Numbered from the stretch's first letter, positions 50,958-60,770 are shown. The stretch is DNA of 64,000 bases from Paracoccaceae bacterium (GCA_024742695.1 JANSXY010000020.1:1-64000), one strand, 5' to 3'. Numbers and translations are program-made. The notes: generated from the sequence alone by a model not told the origin.

Positions 50958-52565
50958 CTAGCCCCGCGCTTCGAGCGTGCGGGTGAGCCAGTCGGGGTCC
51001 ATATCGGGGACTGAGGACAGGAGCAGTTCGGTATAGGGGTCGTGGGGCGGTGAGAAGACCTGGGCCTTCGGGCCGTCCTCCACCACCTTGCCGTATTGCA
51101 TCACGACAACGGAATCGGCGACCGCGCGGACCGTGGCGAGGTCGTGCGTGATGAAGAGGTAGGACAGGTCCAGTTCCTGCTGCAGGCGGTCAAGGAGGCG
51201 CAGGATGCCTTCGGCCACCAGCTGGTCCAGCGCGCTCGTCACCTCGTCGCAGATGATCAGCCGGGGCTCGGCGGCGAGCGCGCGGGCGATCCCAATCCTC
51301 TGCTTCTGTCCGCCCGACAATTCACCCGGCAGACGACTGCGGAACACGCCCGGCTCAAGGTCGATCAGCGCCAGGAGGTCGTCGACCCGGTCCTGCAAGG
51401 CCTTGCCCGACAGGCCGGTGAAGAATCTCGCCGGGCGGGCGAGGATCTGGGCCACCGTCTGGCGCGGGTTCAGAGCGGTGTCGGGGATCTGGTAGATCAT
51501 CTGGATCGCGCGCAGGTCGTCCTTGCCGCGGCGACGGAAATCCGGCGCGAGTGCCTTGCCGTCCATAACGATGCGGCCTTGCTTGGGCGGCAGAAGCCCC
51601 GTGATCGCGCGCGCCAGCGTGGACTTGCCAGACCCGCTTTCGCCCACGACGGCCACGGTGCGACCGGTCTGCACCTTGGTGGAGATGTCGTGCAACACCG
51701 TGAGGTCGCCATAGGCGGCGGTCACGTTCTCGACCTGCAAGAGCGGCGCGGGGTCGCTTGCGGGTTTGGGCGTCGCTTCGAAGGTTCGGACCGACCAGAG
51801 CGATTTGGTGTAGGCCTCCTGCGGGGCCGACAGCATCCGGCGGGTGTCGGCCTCTTCGACCAGATTTCCATAGCGGAGCACCATGATGCGGTCGGCCATC
51901 TGCGCGACCACGGCCAGATCATGAGTGATGTAGATTGCCGCCGTGCCGAGTTCGGACACCGCCTTGCGGATCGCGGCCAGCACCTCGATCTGCGTCGTCA
52001 CGTCAAGCGCGGTCGTCGGTTCGTCGAAGACAATGAGGTCGGGCTTGCAGGCCATGGCCATCGCCGTCATTGCGCGCTGGAGCTGCCCGCCCGAAACCTG
52101 GTGGGGATAGCGGAAACCGATGGTCCGCGGCTCCGGCAATTGCACCGCGTCGTAGAGCGCCACGGCCTCGGCCTGCGAGGTCGAGCGGTCAGCGAGGCCA
52201 TGAATCATCGGGCCTTCGCTAAACTGGTCGATCAGGTTATGCGCCGGATTGAAGCTGGCCGCCGCCGATTGCGCCACATAGGCGATCCGCCTGCCTCGAA
52301 GGGCTCGCAGGTCGTTGCGGGTGGCACCGACCAGTTCCTGCCCATCGAACTTAATGGACCCGCCGGAGATGCGGCATCCGCCACGTTTGTATCCCATCGC
52401 CGCGAGGCCCAGCGTGGACTTGCCCGCACCGCTTTCCCCTATCAGACCCAGAACCTCTCCCTTCCGAAGTGTCAGGTCCACGCCCTTGATGATCGGGAGC
52501 CAGTCGGGACCGGTCTGGCCCTCGATCTTGACACCACGCATCTCCAGCAGAATGGGCTCGGCCAT
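50958..52565 (-). CDS. ABC transporter, fused dual ATP-binding protein (peptide/opine type)
   Basis: A 535-residue double ATPase, paralogous to the one at 12815. Walker A motifs are GESGAGKST near residue 43 and GESGSGKST near residue 305; signatures are VSGGQLQR and LSGGQKQR. It lacks the Cys-rich C-terminal extension seen in the other copy. The ATG has GGAG seven bases upstream. It is the third gene of a minus-strand operon with two permeases, four bases after the second. No solute-binding protein gene is adjacent. Confidence 0.93.
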   Translation of the reverse strand: MAEPILLEMRGVKIEGQTGPDWLPIIKGVDLTLRKGEVLGLIGESGAGKSTLGLAAMGYKRGGCRISGGSIKFDGQELVGATRNDLRALRGRRIAYVAQSAAASFNPAHNLIDQFSEGPMIHGLADRSTSQAEAVALYDAVQLPEPRTIGFRYPHQVSGGQLQRAMTAMAMACKPDLIVFDEPTTALDVTTQIEVLAAIRKAVSELGTAAIYITHDLAVVAQMADRIMVLRYGNLVEEADTRRMLSAPQEAYTKSLWSVRTFEATPKPASDPAPLLQVENVTAAYGDLTVLHDISTKVQTGRTVAVVGESGSGKSTLARAITGLLPPKQGRIVMDGKALAPDFRRRGKDDLRAIQMIYQIPDTALNPRQTVAQILARPARFFTGLSGKALQDRVDDLLALIDLEPGVFRSRLPGELSGGQKQRIGIARALAAEPRLIICDEVTSALDQLVAEGILRLLDRLQQELDLSYLFITHDLATVRAVADSVVVMQYGKVVEDGPKAQVFSPPHDPYTELLLSSVPDMDPDWLTRTLEARG

Positions 52566-52569
52566 CGCG

Positions 52570-53460
52570 CTACTCCTTCAGGCCGCTGGAGATCTTCAGC
52601 AGCCAGTCGACGATGAAATTCACGCAGATCGTCAAAAGGCCAATGGCCGCGGCTGGGTAGAGGGGCGTCATCTCGCCGAAACTGATGAGTGCCGCGTTTT
52701 CCCGGACCATCGTGCCCCAGTCGGCCGCAGGCGGCTGGATGCCGAGGCCAAGGAAACTGAGCGCCGAGATGGTCAGGAACACGAAGCAGAAACGCAGGCC
52801 GAATTCTGCCATGAGCGGCGCGATGGTGTTGGGCAGCACCTCGCGCGTGACGGTCCACAGAAGGCCCTCACCCCTGAGGAGCGCAGCCTCGACATATTCC
52901 ATCACGACAACCCCCATGGCCACGGCGCGCGCCATGCGAAAGACGCGCGTGGCGTCAACGAGCGCGATGATCAGGATCAGGTTCAGCGTCGAGGTGCCGA
53001 AGATCGACAGAAGCAGCAGGGCGAAGATCAGCGGCGGGATCGCCATCAGGACATCGACAGCACGGCCCAGACCCTGGTCAAGCCAGCCGCCCAGCGTCGC
53101 CGCCAGAAGGCCGAGGAAACCACCGATGGTGAATGAGATCAGCGTCGTAACGATGGCGATCAGGACAGTGTTCTGCGCGGCATAGATCATCCGCGACAGG
53201 AAATCCCGGCCAAGTGCGTCGGTGCCCATCGGGTGCTCGGCGCTGGCCGGAAGGAAACTGCCCGCGACGATCTCGGTCTCCGGGAAGGGGGCGATGACCC
53301 CGGCGAAGACGACCAGCACAGCATAGCAGGCCAGCACGACAAGCGAGAACCAGACGCTGAGCGGTGCGGCCTTCAGGAGGCGCCAGAACCGCCGGAGCTT
53401 GGTTTCGGTATCGATCGGCAGGGGGGCCTGATCGACCATGGTATCGATCGGATCGCTCAT
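52570..53460 (-). CDS. ABC transporter permease (DppC/OppC type)
   Basis: A 296-residue permease with a cytoplasmic N-terminus, first membrane segment near residues 35-58, the core entry motif GTDALGRDFLSRMIYAAQ and the coupling loop at ALLRGEGLLWTVTREVLPN. Its start overlaps the stop of the preceding permease gene by four bases (ATGA). Confidence 0.93.
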   Translation of the reverse strand: MSDPIDTMVDQAPLPIDTETKLRRFWRLLKAAPLSVWFSLVVLACYAVLVVFAGVIAPFPETEIVAGSFLPASAEHPMGTDALGRDFLSRMIYAAQNTVLIAIVTTLISFTIGGFLGLLAATLGGWLDQGLGRAVDVLMAIPPLIFALLLLSIFGTSTLNLILIIALVDATRVFRMARAVAMGVVVMEYVEAALLRGEGLLWTVTREVLPNTIAPLMAEFGLRFCFVFLTISALSFLGLGIQPPAADWGTMVRENAALISFGEMTPLYPAAAIGLLTICVNFIVDWLLKISSGLKE

Positions 53461-54599
53461 TTCGGGTGCAGCAGCCTGGGGTTGGTGGCGATAGCGAAGA
53501 CATCGGCCATCATGTTCAGCAGCACATAGGCCGCCGCGAAGATCAGGCAGCAGGCCTGCACCATGGTGATGTCGCGCTTGGCCACGCTGTCAACCAGAAG
53601 CTGGCCGAGGCCGGGATAGACGAAGACCGCCTCGACCACGACGACACCGGTGATCAGATAGGCGAGCGTCAGGGCGACGACGTTGATGATCGGCGCCCAG
53701 GCATTGGGCAGCGCATGCCAGAAGATGATGCGCGCGGGCGGGACGCCCTTCAGCGTCGCCATCTCGATATAGGGGGCCGCCAGGATGTTGACGATATTGG
53801 CCCGTGTCATCCGCATTGTGTAGGCCGTGGTCACGAGAACGAGCGTCAGCATCGGCAGGATCGAGTTGAAGATCCGTTCTCCGAAATCGGTATCCTCCGA
53901 CATCCGGCTGAGAGACGGCAGAACCCGCATCGGCTCGGTCGTCAGCGGGAGGAAACGGAAGTATCCGTTCAGTAGGATCAACAGGAAGACGGCCGCGATA
54001 ACGAGTTGGATGCCGCTCGTCTCACCTGTCTTGCGCGCTTGCAGAATGCCGCGCAGAAGCGCCAGCAGGACGAAGGCCGCGATGACGGCGAGCGGGCCGG
54101 ACATCTGGAAGCTGAACCCGATCGAGAAGAACAGAACGAGGATATAGGCGATGAAGAACTCCGGCAGGGAAATCGCCGCCAGCGTCACCGTGTTGATCGT
54201 GCGATCGAACCAGGTGTCGCGGTAAAGCGCGGCCATGACCCCGAGAAACAGCGCCAGCGGAATCGCGACGATAGCCGCGAAAGCCGCGAGGAACAGGGTG
54301 TTACCCAGCCGCCCGATCACCAGATCGCCGATCGGCTGGCCGGTGACGAGGGATGCGCCCAGATCGCCCTGCACGATGCCGCGGAGCCAGGAGAGATATC
54401 GCAGGATCGCGGGGTCGTTCAGTCCGAGGCGTTCGCGCAGCGCGGCCAGCGTCTCGGGCGTGGCATCGCGACCGAGGATCTGTTGCGCCACGTCGCCGGG
54501 AAGCAGTTCGACCGCGAAGAAGATGACGATCGAGACGACGACCAGCGTGATGATCCCGTAGAACAGGCGCGTGCCTGCCAGTCTGAGAAGGGAATTCAC
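53457..54599 (-). CDS. ABC transporter permease (DppB/OppB type), enlarged
   Basis: A 380-residue permease, first gene of the second ABC operon. The start is GTG at 54599 with GAGG seven bases upstream. It has the GDVAQQILGRDATPETL and VQGDLGASLVTGQ blocks and the loop MATLKGVPPARIIFWHALPN. Compared with the copy at 15471 (315 residues) it carries about 60 extra residues in the middle (around residues 180-250) with an additional hydrophobic segment, VIAAVFLLILLNGYF. Confidence 0.92.
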   Translation of the reverse strand: MNSLLRLAGTRLFYGIITLVVVSIVIFFAVELLPGDVAQQILGRDATPETLAALRERLGLNDPAILRYLSWLRGIVQGDLGASLVTGQPIGDLVIGRLGNTLFLAAFAAIVAIPLALFLGVMAALYRDTWFDRTINTVTLAAISLPEFFIAYILVLFFSIGFSFQMSGPLAVIAAFVLLALLRGILQARKTGETSGIQLVIAAVFLLILLNGYFRFLPLTTEPMRVLPSLSRMSEDTDFGERIFNSILPMLTLVLVTTAYTMRMTRANIVNILAAPYIEMATLKGVPPARIIFWHALPNAWAPIINVVALTLAYLITGVVVVEAVFVYPGLGQLLVDSVAKRDITMVQACCLIFAAAYVLLNMMADVFAIATNPRLLHPK

Positions 54600-54899
54600 G
54601 TGAGGCCCTCATGTGGGGTGTCCGTTCGACTAGAGGATTCCGCGCGGCTCCGGATCAGCTCTAGGGCGGGTAATTTCACGATTCGGCCTCATCGAGATCG
54701 CCGTTTAGGCTTTGCCGGTGGACGTAGGCACGCGGTGCATGGCTATTGCAAAAGGTTACGCGACGTTCTTAAGATGACGCAAGTTTTTCTTTAAAAGAAC
54801 CATGAGCCTTGCCTCTTGGTCCGACTGCACGCTATGCGGCAGGCCGCTGAACTGGACTTCCTGCGCGTTCTGCGGCCATTGTCGTCATTATAGATTGAA
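54600..54899. promoter_or_regulatory. Divergent promoter region of the second ABC operon and the XRE-cupin regulator
   Basis: About 300 bases without a gene. The part 54740-54800 is AT-rich and contains an inverted repeat GTTCTT (54765-54770) / AAGAAC (54795-54800), a possible operator for the XRE-cupin regulator encoded to the right. A short open frame starting at 54802 does not look like a protein. Confidence 0.45.
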
Positions 54900-55586
54900 A
54901 TGGGAAAACCGATGCCACTCAACTCACCTGCCAAGCGGTGGGCCGATGTCGCGACCGAAGCAGACGATGCGCGGCGTAGCCTCAACCAGTTCGTCGGTGC
55001 GCAGATCCGCGAACGCCGGATGCGCCTTGGCATGACGATCGCCGATCTCGCGCAGGCGACTGGCCTATCGACTAGCAACCTGTCGAAGATCGAAACCGGC
55101 ATCGTGTCGCCTTCGCTTCAATCGATCTCGTCCATCGCGGCAGCGATCTCGCTGCCGGTGCATCAGCTGTTCCAAGGTTATGATGACGAGGGGCACATGA
55201 TCCATGTGCCGCATGGCACCGGCCTGAACGTGCAGCAGGCACCGAACGGCAGCGGCATGATCTGTGAGTTGCTGGTCGCCAGTGCCGGTCAGCTGCGCGG
55301 GTTTCAACCCTATGTCGTGACCTTGGAAAACCCGATCGAGAACCACGCCTCGCACGCATATGACGGCACGCAATTCGCCTATGTGCTGGAAGGGCGGATC
55401 GTCTATGCCTACGGGCGGCGCCAGATCGAGTTGCTCCCCGGCGACACGCTGATCTTCGACGCCTCCGTGCCGCATGGGCCCTTGGCCATTGAAGGCGACC
55501 GGGCGAAATACGTCTGCGTGCTGCTCGATGCGCAGGTGCTGGAATCCGTGCGTTCGGCACGCAATGCCAAGCGGCCCTTTGCATGA
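54900..55586 (+). CDS. XRE-family transcriptional regulator with C-terminal cupin domain
   Basis: A 228-residue regulator. Residues about 30-88 are a helix-turn-helix of the lambda-repressor type (MRLGMTIADLAQATGLSTSN with LSKIETGIVSPSLQSI). The C-terminal half is a cupin sensor domain (YDGTQFAYVLEGRIVYAYG and LLPGDTLIFDASVPHG). Such proteins often control amino-acid or polyamine catabolism and sense a small ligand. ATGs at 54900 and 54912 are both possible. It is divergent from the second ABC operon, which it may control. Confidence 0.9.
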   Translation: MGKPMPLNSPAKRWADVATEADDARRSLNQFVGAQIRERRMRLGMTIADLAQATGLSTSNLSKIETGIVSPSLQSISSIAAAISLPVHQLFQGYDDEGHMIHVPHGTGLNVQQAPNGSGMICELLVASAGQLRGFQPYVVTLENPIENHASHAYDGTQFAYVLEGRIVYAYGRRQIELLPGDTLIFDASVPHGPLAIEGDRAKYVCVLLDAQVLESVRSARNAKRPFA

Positions 55587-55646
55587 CCGGCGTGGCTCCG
55601 GTGATGCATGTCGAACACCCGATGGCGGTCACGGGGCAATAACACC

Positions 55647-56528
55647 ATGCATCTGCCGAATGTCGACCAGCTTCGCAGCCTCGTGACCGTTGCCCGGTCC
55701 GGCAGCATAAGCGCCGCGTCGGACATTCTGCACCGGTCGCAATCGGCCATCTCGATCCAGATCAAGCAGCTCGAGGAGCAGATGGGCGTGCGTCTGCTCA
55801 GCCGTCATTCCCGCGGCGTGGTCCTGACGCGCGAGGGCGAGGTGGTGGTGGGCTATGCCAGCCGCGTTCTGTCGCTCCTTCACGAACTGATGCAGATCTC
55901 GGATGCCGATCTGGCCAGTGGCACCGTGCGCTTCGGCATGACGGAGGAATACTCGGTCGGTCGCCTGCCACATCTTCTGCGCCAGTTCGTCGAAATGCAG
56001 CGCACCATCGAGATCGAGATCGTGGTGGCGGAGACCGCGCGCCTCGAAGAGCACCTGAACGAGGGGCGCATCGACCTCGCGCTCGGTACCACGCAATACA
56101 TGTCCCGCGCGCCGCATATTCGGTGGAAGACGCCGCTTCTGTGGGTCGCGAACAAGTATCTCGATCTCGATCGGGGCAAGCCCCTGCCGCTGGTTCTTAT
56201 CGGCGAGGGGGACCGGCGTTGGGGTTGGCAGGTCCTCGCGACGCTGGAAGATGCCGGGGTCACGTGGCGTCAGGTCTATTCCACGACGACCTTCGCCTCG
56301 GTCTTCGCGGCGGTCGAGGCGGGACTGGGCGTGACGTATCTTATCGGAGAATGCCTGCGCCCGTCCCTGCGCGTACTCGGGGAGGCAGATGGCCTGCCGC
56401 CCCTGCCGGCGATCGAGTTCGGCCTGTTCTGCCGTGACGAGACTCCGGAACGCAGCGTGCTGGCGCTGGTCAAGGTGCTGCAAACCGCGCTGCAACTGCC
56501 CTATGCGGCGAAGGATGCGGACGCCTAG
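55647..56528 (+). CDS. LysR-family transcriptional regulator
   Basis: A 293-residue LysR protein starting MHLPNVDQLRSLVTVARSGS with recognition helix HRSQSAISIQIKQLEEQMG. I prefer ATG 55647 to the upstream 55608, because the helix-turn-helix is then at the normal position. It follows the XRE-cupin regulator by 60 bases and precedes the PLP decarboxylase gene on the same strand. It could regulate that gene or the nearby minus-strand operon. Confidence 0.9.
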   Translation: MHLPNVDQLRSLVTVARSGSISAASDILHRSQSAISIQIKQLEEQMGVRLLSRHSRGVVLTREGEVVVGYASRVLSLLHELMQISDADLASGTVRFGMTEEYSVGRLPHLLRQFVEMQRTIEIEIVVAETARLEEHLNEGRIDLALGTTQYMSRAPHIRWKTPLLWVANKYLDLDRGKPLPLVLIGEGDRRWGWQVLATLEDAGVTWRQVYSTTTFASVFAAVEAGLGVTYLIGECLRPSLRVLGEADGLPPLPAIEFGLFCRDETPERSVLALVKVLQTALQLPYAAKDADA

Positions 56529-56653
56529 CTGCCTGGCCGACGAGCTATCAATTCGGTCAATACAAACCTTGCGGGCTTTGAACTGGTTCGCATCGGCGCC
56601 CGTCCCTTATCGTCAGGCCATACCACCCGCACGGCACAGGAAAGGCCGGTCCG

Positions 56654-58060
56654 ATGAACGCCATGGATTTCGATTCCTCCCAGACGCTGCTGGACCACTG
56701 GCTGACGCCGCAGGATCACCTGAGCGTCGATGAGACTGGAACGCTGTGCATCGACGGGCAATCGGCGCGCAGCCTCGTCAAGAAATATGGCAGCCCGCTT
56801 TTCGTGATGTCAGAACGGACCCTGCGCGACAATTACCGCCGGATCCGGGCCGCCTTCACCAGTCGATGGCCGCGGCCCGTGAACATCATGTATGCGATCA
56901 AGGCAAATCCCAATATCGCCATTCGCGCGATCCTTGGCGAGGAAGGGGCGGGCGGCGACTGTTTTTCGATGGGAGAGCTTCACGCGACCTTCGAGGGCGG
57001 GGCCGATCCCGCAAAGATCGTCGTCAACGGGTCGTGGAAATCCGATGAGATCATCGCCAAGGCCATCGAGCATGGTGTGTGCATCAACATGGACAGCGAG
57101 GAGGAGGTCGACGCGATCGAGCGCGTGGCCGCCGCGATGGACAAGCCCGTGCGCGTCGCCATCCGCATCAAGGTGCTGCCCGAGGACTACTTCGCCGAGT
57201 TCACCAGCGACTGTTTCAAGCGCCCCGATTTCTTCGGCGCCATGCGGCGGTCGAAATGGGGCGAGACGCTGCCCGCAGCGGAACGCATCATCGCGCGGCT
57301 GAAGGATCACCCGCACCTGCGCATGTTCGGCTATCACACCCATGTTGGGCGTGCCTCCAAAGACCCGGCGATGTTTGCCGCTGTGGGCGGGGAACTGGCC
57401 GCGACGATCTCGCAATTGCACAAGCGGACCGGCTTCGCGCCCGTCATGGTCGATCTCGGCGGCGGCTGGGCGCGGGAGCGCGACCCCGAGGCCTCGGGCG
57501 AATTGCGCAACCCCAACCCGATCGAGGACTACGCCGACGCGGTCTGCACCGAGATGGCCCGCGTGTTCGAGGAAGGCGGCTGCCCGCTGCCGGAACTCTG
57601 GCTGGAACCGGGGCGCTACATCGTCGGCAATGCCGGCGTGTTCCTGACCAGCGTGGGCGTGGTCAAGACCGATGCCGATCTGGGGTTCACCTGGATCAAC
57701 GTGGACAGTTCCACCAACAACCTGCCTCAGGTCGACCTTTTCGGGTATACCTACATGGTCCTCGCGGCGGAAAAGATGAAACGCCCGCTCTCGCACCCGG
57801 CGGACGTGGTGGGGCAGACCTGTGTTCCGTCCATCTTCGGCAAGGATGTCCCGCTGCCGGAGCTCGAGGAAGGCGATCTGATCGCGATCCTCGACGCGGG
57901 CATGTATGCCGAGGCGAAGGGACATCAGTTCAATTCCCTGCCGCGCCCTGCCACGGCACTTGTCAGCGGTGAGTTTTCCTGGCTGATCCGGCGGCGTGAG
58001 ACGCTGCAGGACGTGTTCGGAACGATGGTCGTGCCCGAACGCTTCGCAAGGAACGGTTAG
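56654..58060 (+). CDS. PLP-dependent decarboxylase, diaminopimelate decarboxylase-like (fold type III)
   Basis: A 468-residue alanine-racemase-fold enzyme of the ornithine/diaminopimelate decarboxylase group. The PLP lysine is in NIMYAIKANPN, the phosphate-binding GGG in VDLGGGWARE, and EPGRYIVGNAGVF is the typical downstream block. It is longer than usual LysA proteins and the C-terminal Cys-Asp motif region is not standard, so the substrate may not be diaminopimelate; another D-amino acid or related compound is possible. It sits in a catabolic island, not with lysine genes. Its stop overlaps that of the convergent FrhB-family gene. Confidence 0.85.
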   Translation: MNAMDFDSSQTLLDHWLTPQDHLSVDETGTLCIDGQSARSLVKKYGSPLFVMSERTLRDNYRRIRAAFTSRWPRPVNIMYAIKANPNIAIRAILGEEGAGGDCFSMGELHATFEGGADPAKIVVNGSWKSDEIIAKAIEHGVCINMDSEEEVDAIERVAAAMDKPVRVAIRIKVLPEDYFAEFTSDCFKRPDFFGAMRRSKWGETLPAAERIIARLKDHPHLRMFGYHTHVGRASKDPAMFAAVGGELAATISQLHKRTGFAPVMVDLGGGWARERDPEASGELRNPNPIEDYADAVCTEMARVFEEGGCPLPELWLEPGRYIVGNAGVFLTSVGVVKTDADLGFTWINVDSSTNNLPQVDLFGYTYMVLAAEKMKRPLSHPADVVGQTCVPSIFGKDVPLPELEEGDLIAILDAGMYAEAKGHQFNSLPRPATALVSGEFSWLIRRRETLQDVFGTMVVPERFARNG

Positions 58061-59316
58061 TCCTCGTCGGCGGGCGTCACCGGGTCCTCGCTGAACCGGC
58101 CGCGATGCACACGCAGGCGCGCGCCCCGTGCGGCGCGCAGGTTCTCCGCAAGGCTCTGTGCCTCCGCGAGGTCACGCAGGCGCAAACCCTCCTCGACCCG
58201 CATCACCGGGTGCCCGGCGGCTTCCAACCCCCTGAGCCGCGCCCACATCTCGCGTTTCTTCGTGACCTGGTGCGGTTGGGTGTAGGACATGTCCGCCACC
58301 TCCAGCCGCCGCACCACCGTCAGGAACCCCGAGTTTTGCGCCGCCTCGAATATCGCGCGGCCGCGCTGCGTCCGAACCATGATCGAGTTGAAGCCCGCGT
58401 CTTCCTTCGTGGGCTGGCAATGGGGCCAGAAATCGCCCGAAACCACGTCGGCGCTTTCGCCGATCCCGTCGGGGCAGATCCTGCACCGCGGCTGGCTACA
58501 CCATTTGCTTTCGTCGTCCCAAAGCTCGGCATAGGTCAGCTCCACCGCGTGGCCGTCGCGTGTCTCCACCCGCGCGCGGCCCGGATTTCCGTAACCGCGA
58601 TAGCGCATCACGGTGACGTCCCGCTCGCGATAGCCCAGCTCGTGCACGAGATCGCGGGATTTGCGGAACTCCGGCCCGCCGCCGCAGACGATGGCCAGCA
58701 TCGCCTTGCAGTGTTCGACCACGCGCGGGTCCTCGCGGGCGTAATTCCGGACGCCGGTGATGTCGCAGGGCTTGCCCACGACGGCGAAGCGTTCGCCGAG
58801 GTCGAGCGCCGCACGCAGCGAGTCGAGCGGCGTGGACGGACCGTAGCGCGACCCGGAGGCGCGAATGACCTCGTCGACGGAGCGCGAAAAGACGGTCTCG
58901 CTGCGCATCGGGGCCTCCGCCGCCGCCTTCACCTGCATCACGAAATCGACCTCGCCGCGCGCCAGAAGGGAGGCGGCCAGCGCCGTCATCGCGCCGCCAC
59001 CCGCCGCGCGAAAGCGCAGGTCGGGGTCGGTCGCATGTCCCAGCACCACCTTGTCCAGCCGCCCCCAGACCGGGTCGACGGCGATGCCGTCCTCGGTGGA
59101 CGGCGCGCTGACATTGATCCCGGGGCAGGTGCGCGCGATCAGCGCCCATTGTTCCGGGTCGATCGGCGCGATCTGGCGCGGGCGCTGGCGGCCGTCGGGC
59201 GTGATCGTCGCTTCGATGCGGTCCTTGCCCGCGATGGACTGGCACAGGCCGCAGCCCATGCAATGGCCGGTCTCCACGATCTCGGCGAGGGAGGTGAAGG
59301 ACGATCGATCGCTCAT
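58057..59316 (-). CDS. Coenzyme F420 hydrogenase/dehydrogenase beta-subunit (FrhB) family Fe-S flavoprotein
   Basis: A 419-residue protein of the FrhB/FdhB family, which use FAD and Fe-S clusters to pass electrons between ferredoxin-like donors and a substrate. A 4Fe-4S motif starts at the N-terminus (CMGCGLCQ, with a later Cys in ARTCPG), and a second group of cysteines lies in SKWCSQPRCRICPDG. The RAAGGGAMTALAASLL segment is typical of the family. The ATG overlaps the stop of the amidase gene. The family also includes BciB (a chlorophyllide reductase), but the operon context with amidase and acyl-CoA synthetase points to a catabolic redox step of unknown substrate. Confidence 0.85.
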   Translation of the reverse strand: MSDRSSFTSLAEIVETGHCMGCGLCQSIAGKDRIEATITPDGRQRPRQIAPIDPEQWALIARTCPGINVSAPSTEDGIAVDPVWGRLDKVVLGHATDPDLRFRAAGGGAMTALAASLLARGEVDFVMQVKAAAEAPMRSETVFSRSVDEVIRASGSRYGPSTPLDSLRAALDLGERFAVVGKPCDITGVRNYAREDPRVVEHCKAMLAIVCGGGPEFRKSRDLVHELGYRERDVTVMRYRGYGNPGRARVETRDGHAVELTYAELWDDESKWCSQPRCRICPDGIGESADVVSGDFWPHCQPTKEDAGFNSIMVRTQRGRAIFEAAQNSGFLTVVRRLEVADMSYTQPHQVTKKREMWARLRGLEAAGHPVMRVEEGLRLRDLAEAQSLAENLRAARGARLRVHRGRFSEDPVTPADED

Positions 59317-60770
59317 GCCCTCTCCCTGCGCGGCGCATCGGTCACGTGAACAGGCGGGCGGCGGGATGTCCAGGGCATCGCCGCCTCCAGCTGTCCCGCC
59401 ACCTGGAACAGCAGGTCCTCGCGCGCGAATGCGGCCTCGAGGTGAACGCCGATGGGAAGGCTCTCGGTGCTCTGGCCCAGTGGCAGGCTGATCGCGGGCT
59501 GGCCGGTGACATTCGCCAGCAGGAGAAAACAATCCTCGGCATGGATGATGTCCGACCATTGGCGCGGCCTGAGACCCTGCATGTCGGCGTCATGGGTGCC
59601 ATGCGGCGGCGCGGTTCGGATACTCGTCGGCGTCAGGAACAGGTCGTGCGTGCCGAAGAACGGCGCCACCTGCCGCGTGACTGCATCGAGATGCGCCATG
59701 GCGGCGATCAGTTCGGTGGCGGGGATGGTTTTGCCATATCTGTAAGTCTCGTAGGTCGTGTGATGAAGCAGGGTGGGCGACGCGGCCTGTCCGGTGTTGC
59801 GCGCGATCTCCTCGACGCGGAGCGCGATGCCGGCGGCGGCGGTCGTCAGGATGGCATCGACCAGCCTGTCCCAGTCATAATCCGGCGCGGCCTCCTCGAC
59901 GTCGTGGCCCATGGCCGAAAGACGGCGCGCGGTGTCCTGTACGGCGGCTACCACCTCGGGCTCGATCGCCCCCCCGTTCGGCGCGGCGGTGCTGACGGCG
60001 ATCCGCAGACGGCCGGGGGGTCTCGTGCAGGCGGTTCGGCACGGCATCGCCAGCTCCGCAATCGCGAAGGGATCGCCCGGCACGGCACCGGCCCAGGCGT
60101 CGAGCGCGGCGGCGCTGTCGCGCAGGGTTCGGCTGACGACGAATTGCACGGGGCGACCGCCGGGCGGCATGCCGATGCCGGGGGCGGCGCTGATCCGTCC
60201 GCGGCTGGGCTTGAGGCCGACAAGCCCGCACCAGGCGGCGGGATTGCGGATCGAACCGCTGCCGTCCGAGGCATGGGCCATCGGCACGATCCCGGATGCG
60301 ACGGCGGCGGCGGCCCCGCCGCTCGACCCCCCGGCGCTGCGGTCGGTATTCCAGGGGTTGCGGGTGATCCCCGCAAGGCGGCTTTCGGTGGAGGCCGACC
60401 ATCCGAACTCGGGCGAGGCGGTGCGTCCCATCAGGTTCAGACCGCTCGCCCGCATGCGCCGCACGATCTCGCTGTCGGCGGTGGCCACATGGCCCTTCAG
60501 CATCAGGCTGCCGGAATCGCAGACGCGCCCGGCCTGCGTGGCCGACAGGTCCTTCAGCAGGAAGGGCACGCCGCTGAACGGACCCTCCGATGCGATGTCC
60601 GGGGCTTCGACCGCATCGGAATAGACCTCCCGCACGGCGTTGAGGGCGGGGTTCACCCGTGCCGTGGCCTCCGCCGCGCAGCTGGCCAGGTCCGCGGCGC
60701 TGACCTCGCCCGACCGAACCAGCGCAGCCAGCGCAAGAGCATCGTGGTCGGCATAGTCCGAGAGGTTCAT
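59313..60770 (-). CDS. Amidase (amidase signature family)
   Basis: A 485-residue amidase with the Ser-cisSer-Lys triad: Lys in VPFLLKDLSATQAG, the serine pair in RSAGGSSGGAAAAVASG and the DGSGSIRNPAAWCG block. It hydrolyses an amide to an acid and ammonia or an amine. Both ends overlap neighbours by four bases (ATGA), so it is coupled to the acyl-CoA synthetase upstream and the FrhB-family gene downstream. A product acid could then be CoA-activated by the synthetase. Confidence 0.92.
   Translation of the reverse strand: MNLSDYADHDALALAALVRSGEVSAADLASCAAEATARVNPALNAVREVYSDAVEAPDIASEGPFSGVPFLLKDLSATQAGRVCDSGSLMLKGHVATADSEIVRRMRASGLNLMGRTASPEFGWSASTESRLAGITRNPWNTDRSAGGSSGGAAAAVASGIVPMAHASDGSGSIRNPAAWCGLVGLKPSRGRISAAPGIGMPPGGRPVQFVVSRTLRDSAAALDAWAGAVPGDPFAIAELAMPCRTACTRPPGRLRIAVSTAAPNGGAIEPEVVAAVQDTARRLSAMGHDVEEAAPDYDWDRLVDAILTTAAAGIALRVEEIARNTGQAASPTLLHHTTYETYRYGKTIPATELIAAMAHLDAVTRQVAPFFGTHDLFLTPTSIRTAPPHGTHDADMQGLRPRQWSDIIHAEDCFLLLANVTGQPAISLPLGQSTESLPIGVHLEAAFAREDLLFQVAGQLEAAMPWTSRRPPVHVTDAPRRERA

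Noticed and set aside
54802-55035. Short open frame with several cysteines before the XRE-cupin regulator
   Set aside because: It overlaps the start of the regulator in another frame, has no ribosome site and no recognisable family.
56654-58060. Biosynthetic diaminopimelate decarboxylase (lysA)
   Set aside because: The fold matches, but the protein is longer than usual, the C-terminal motif is not standard and the gene lies among catabolic genes, so a specific name was not given.
58057-59316. BciB, the FrhB-family 8-vinyl reductase of chlorophyll synthesis
   Set aside because: The host already has bciA here, and this gene is coupled to amidase and acyl-CoA synthetase genes rather than pigment genes.
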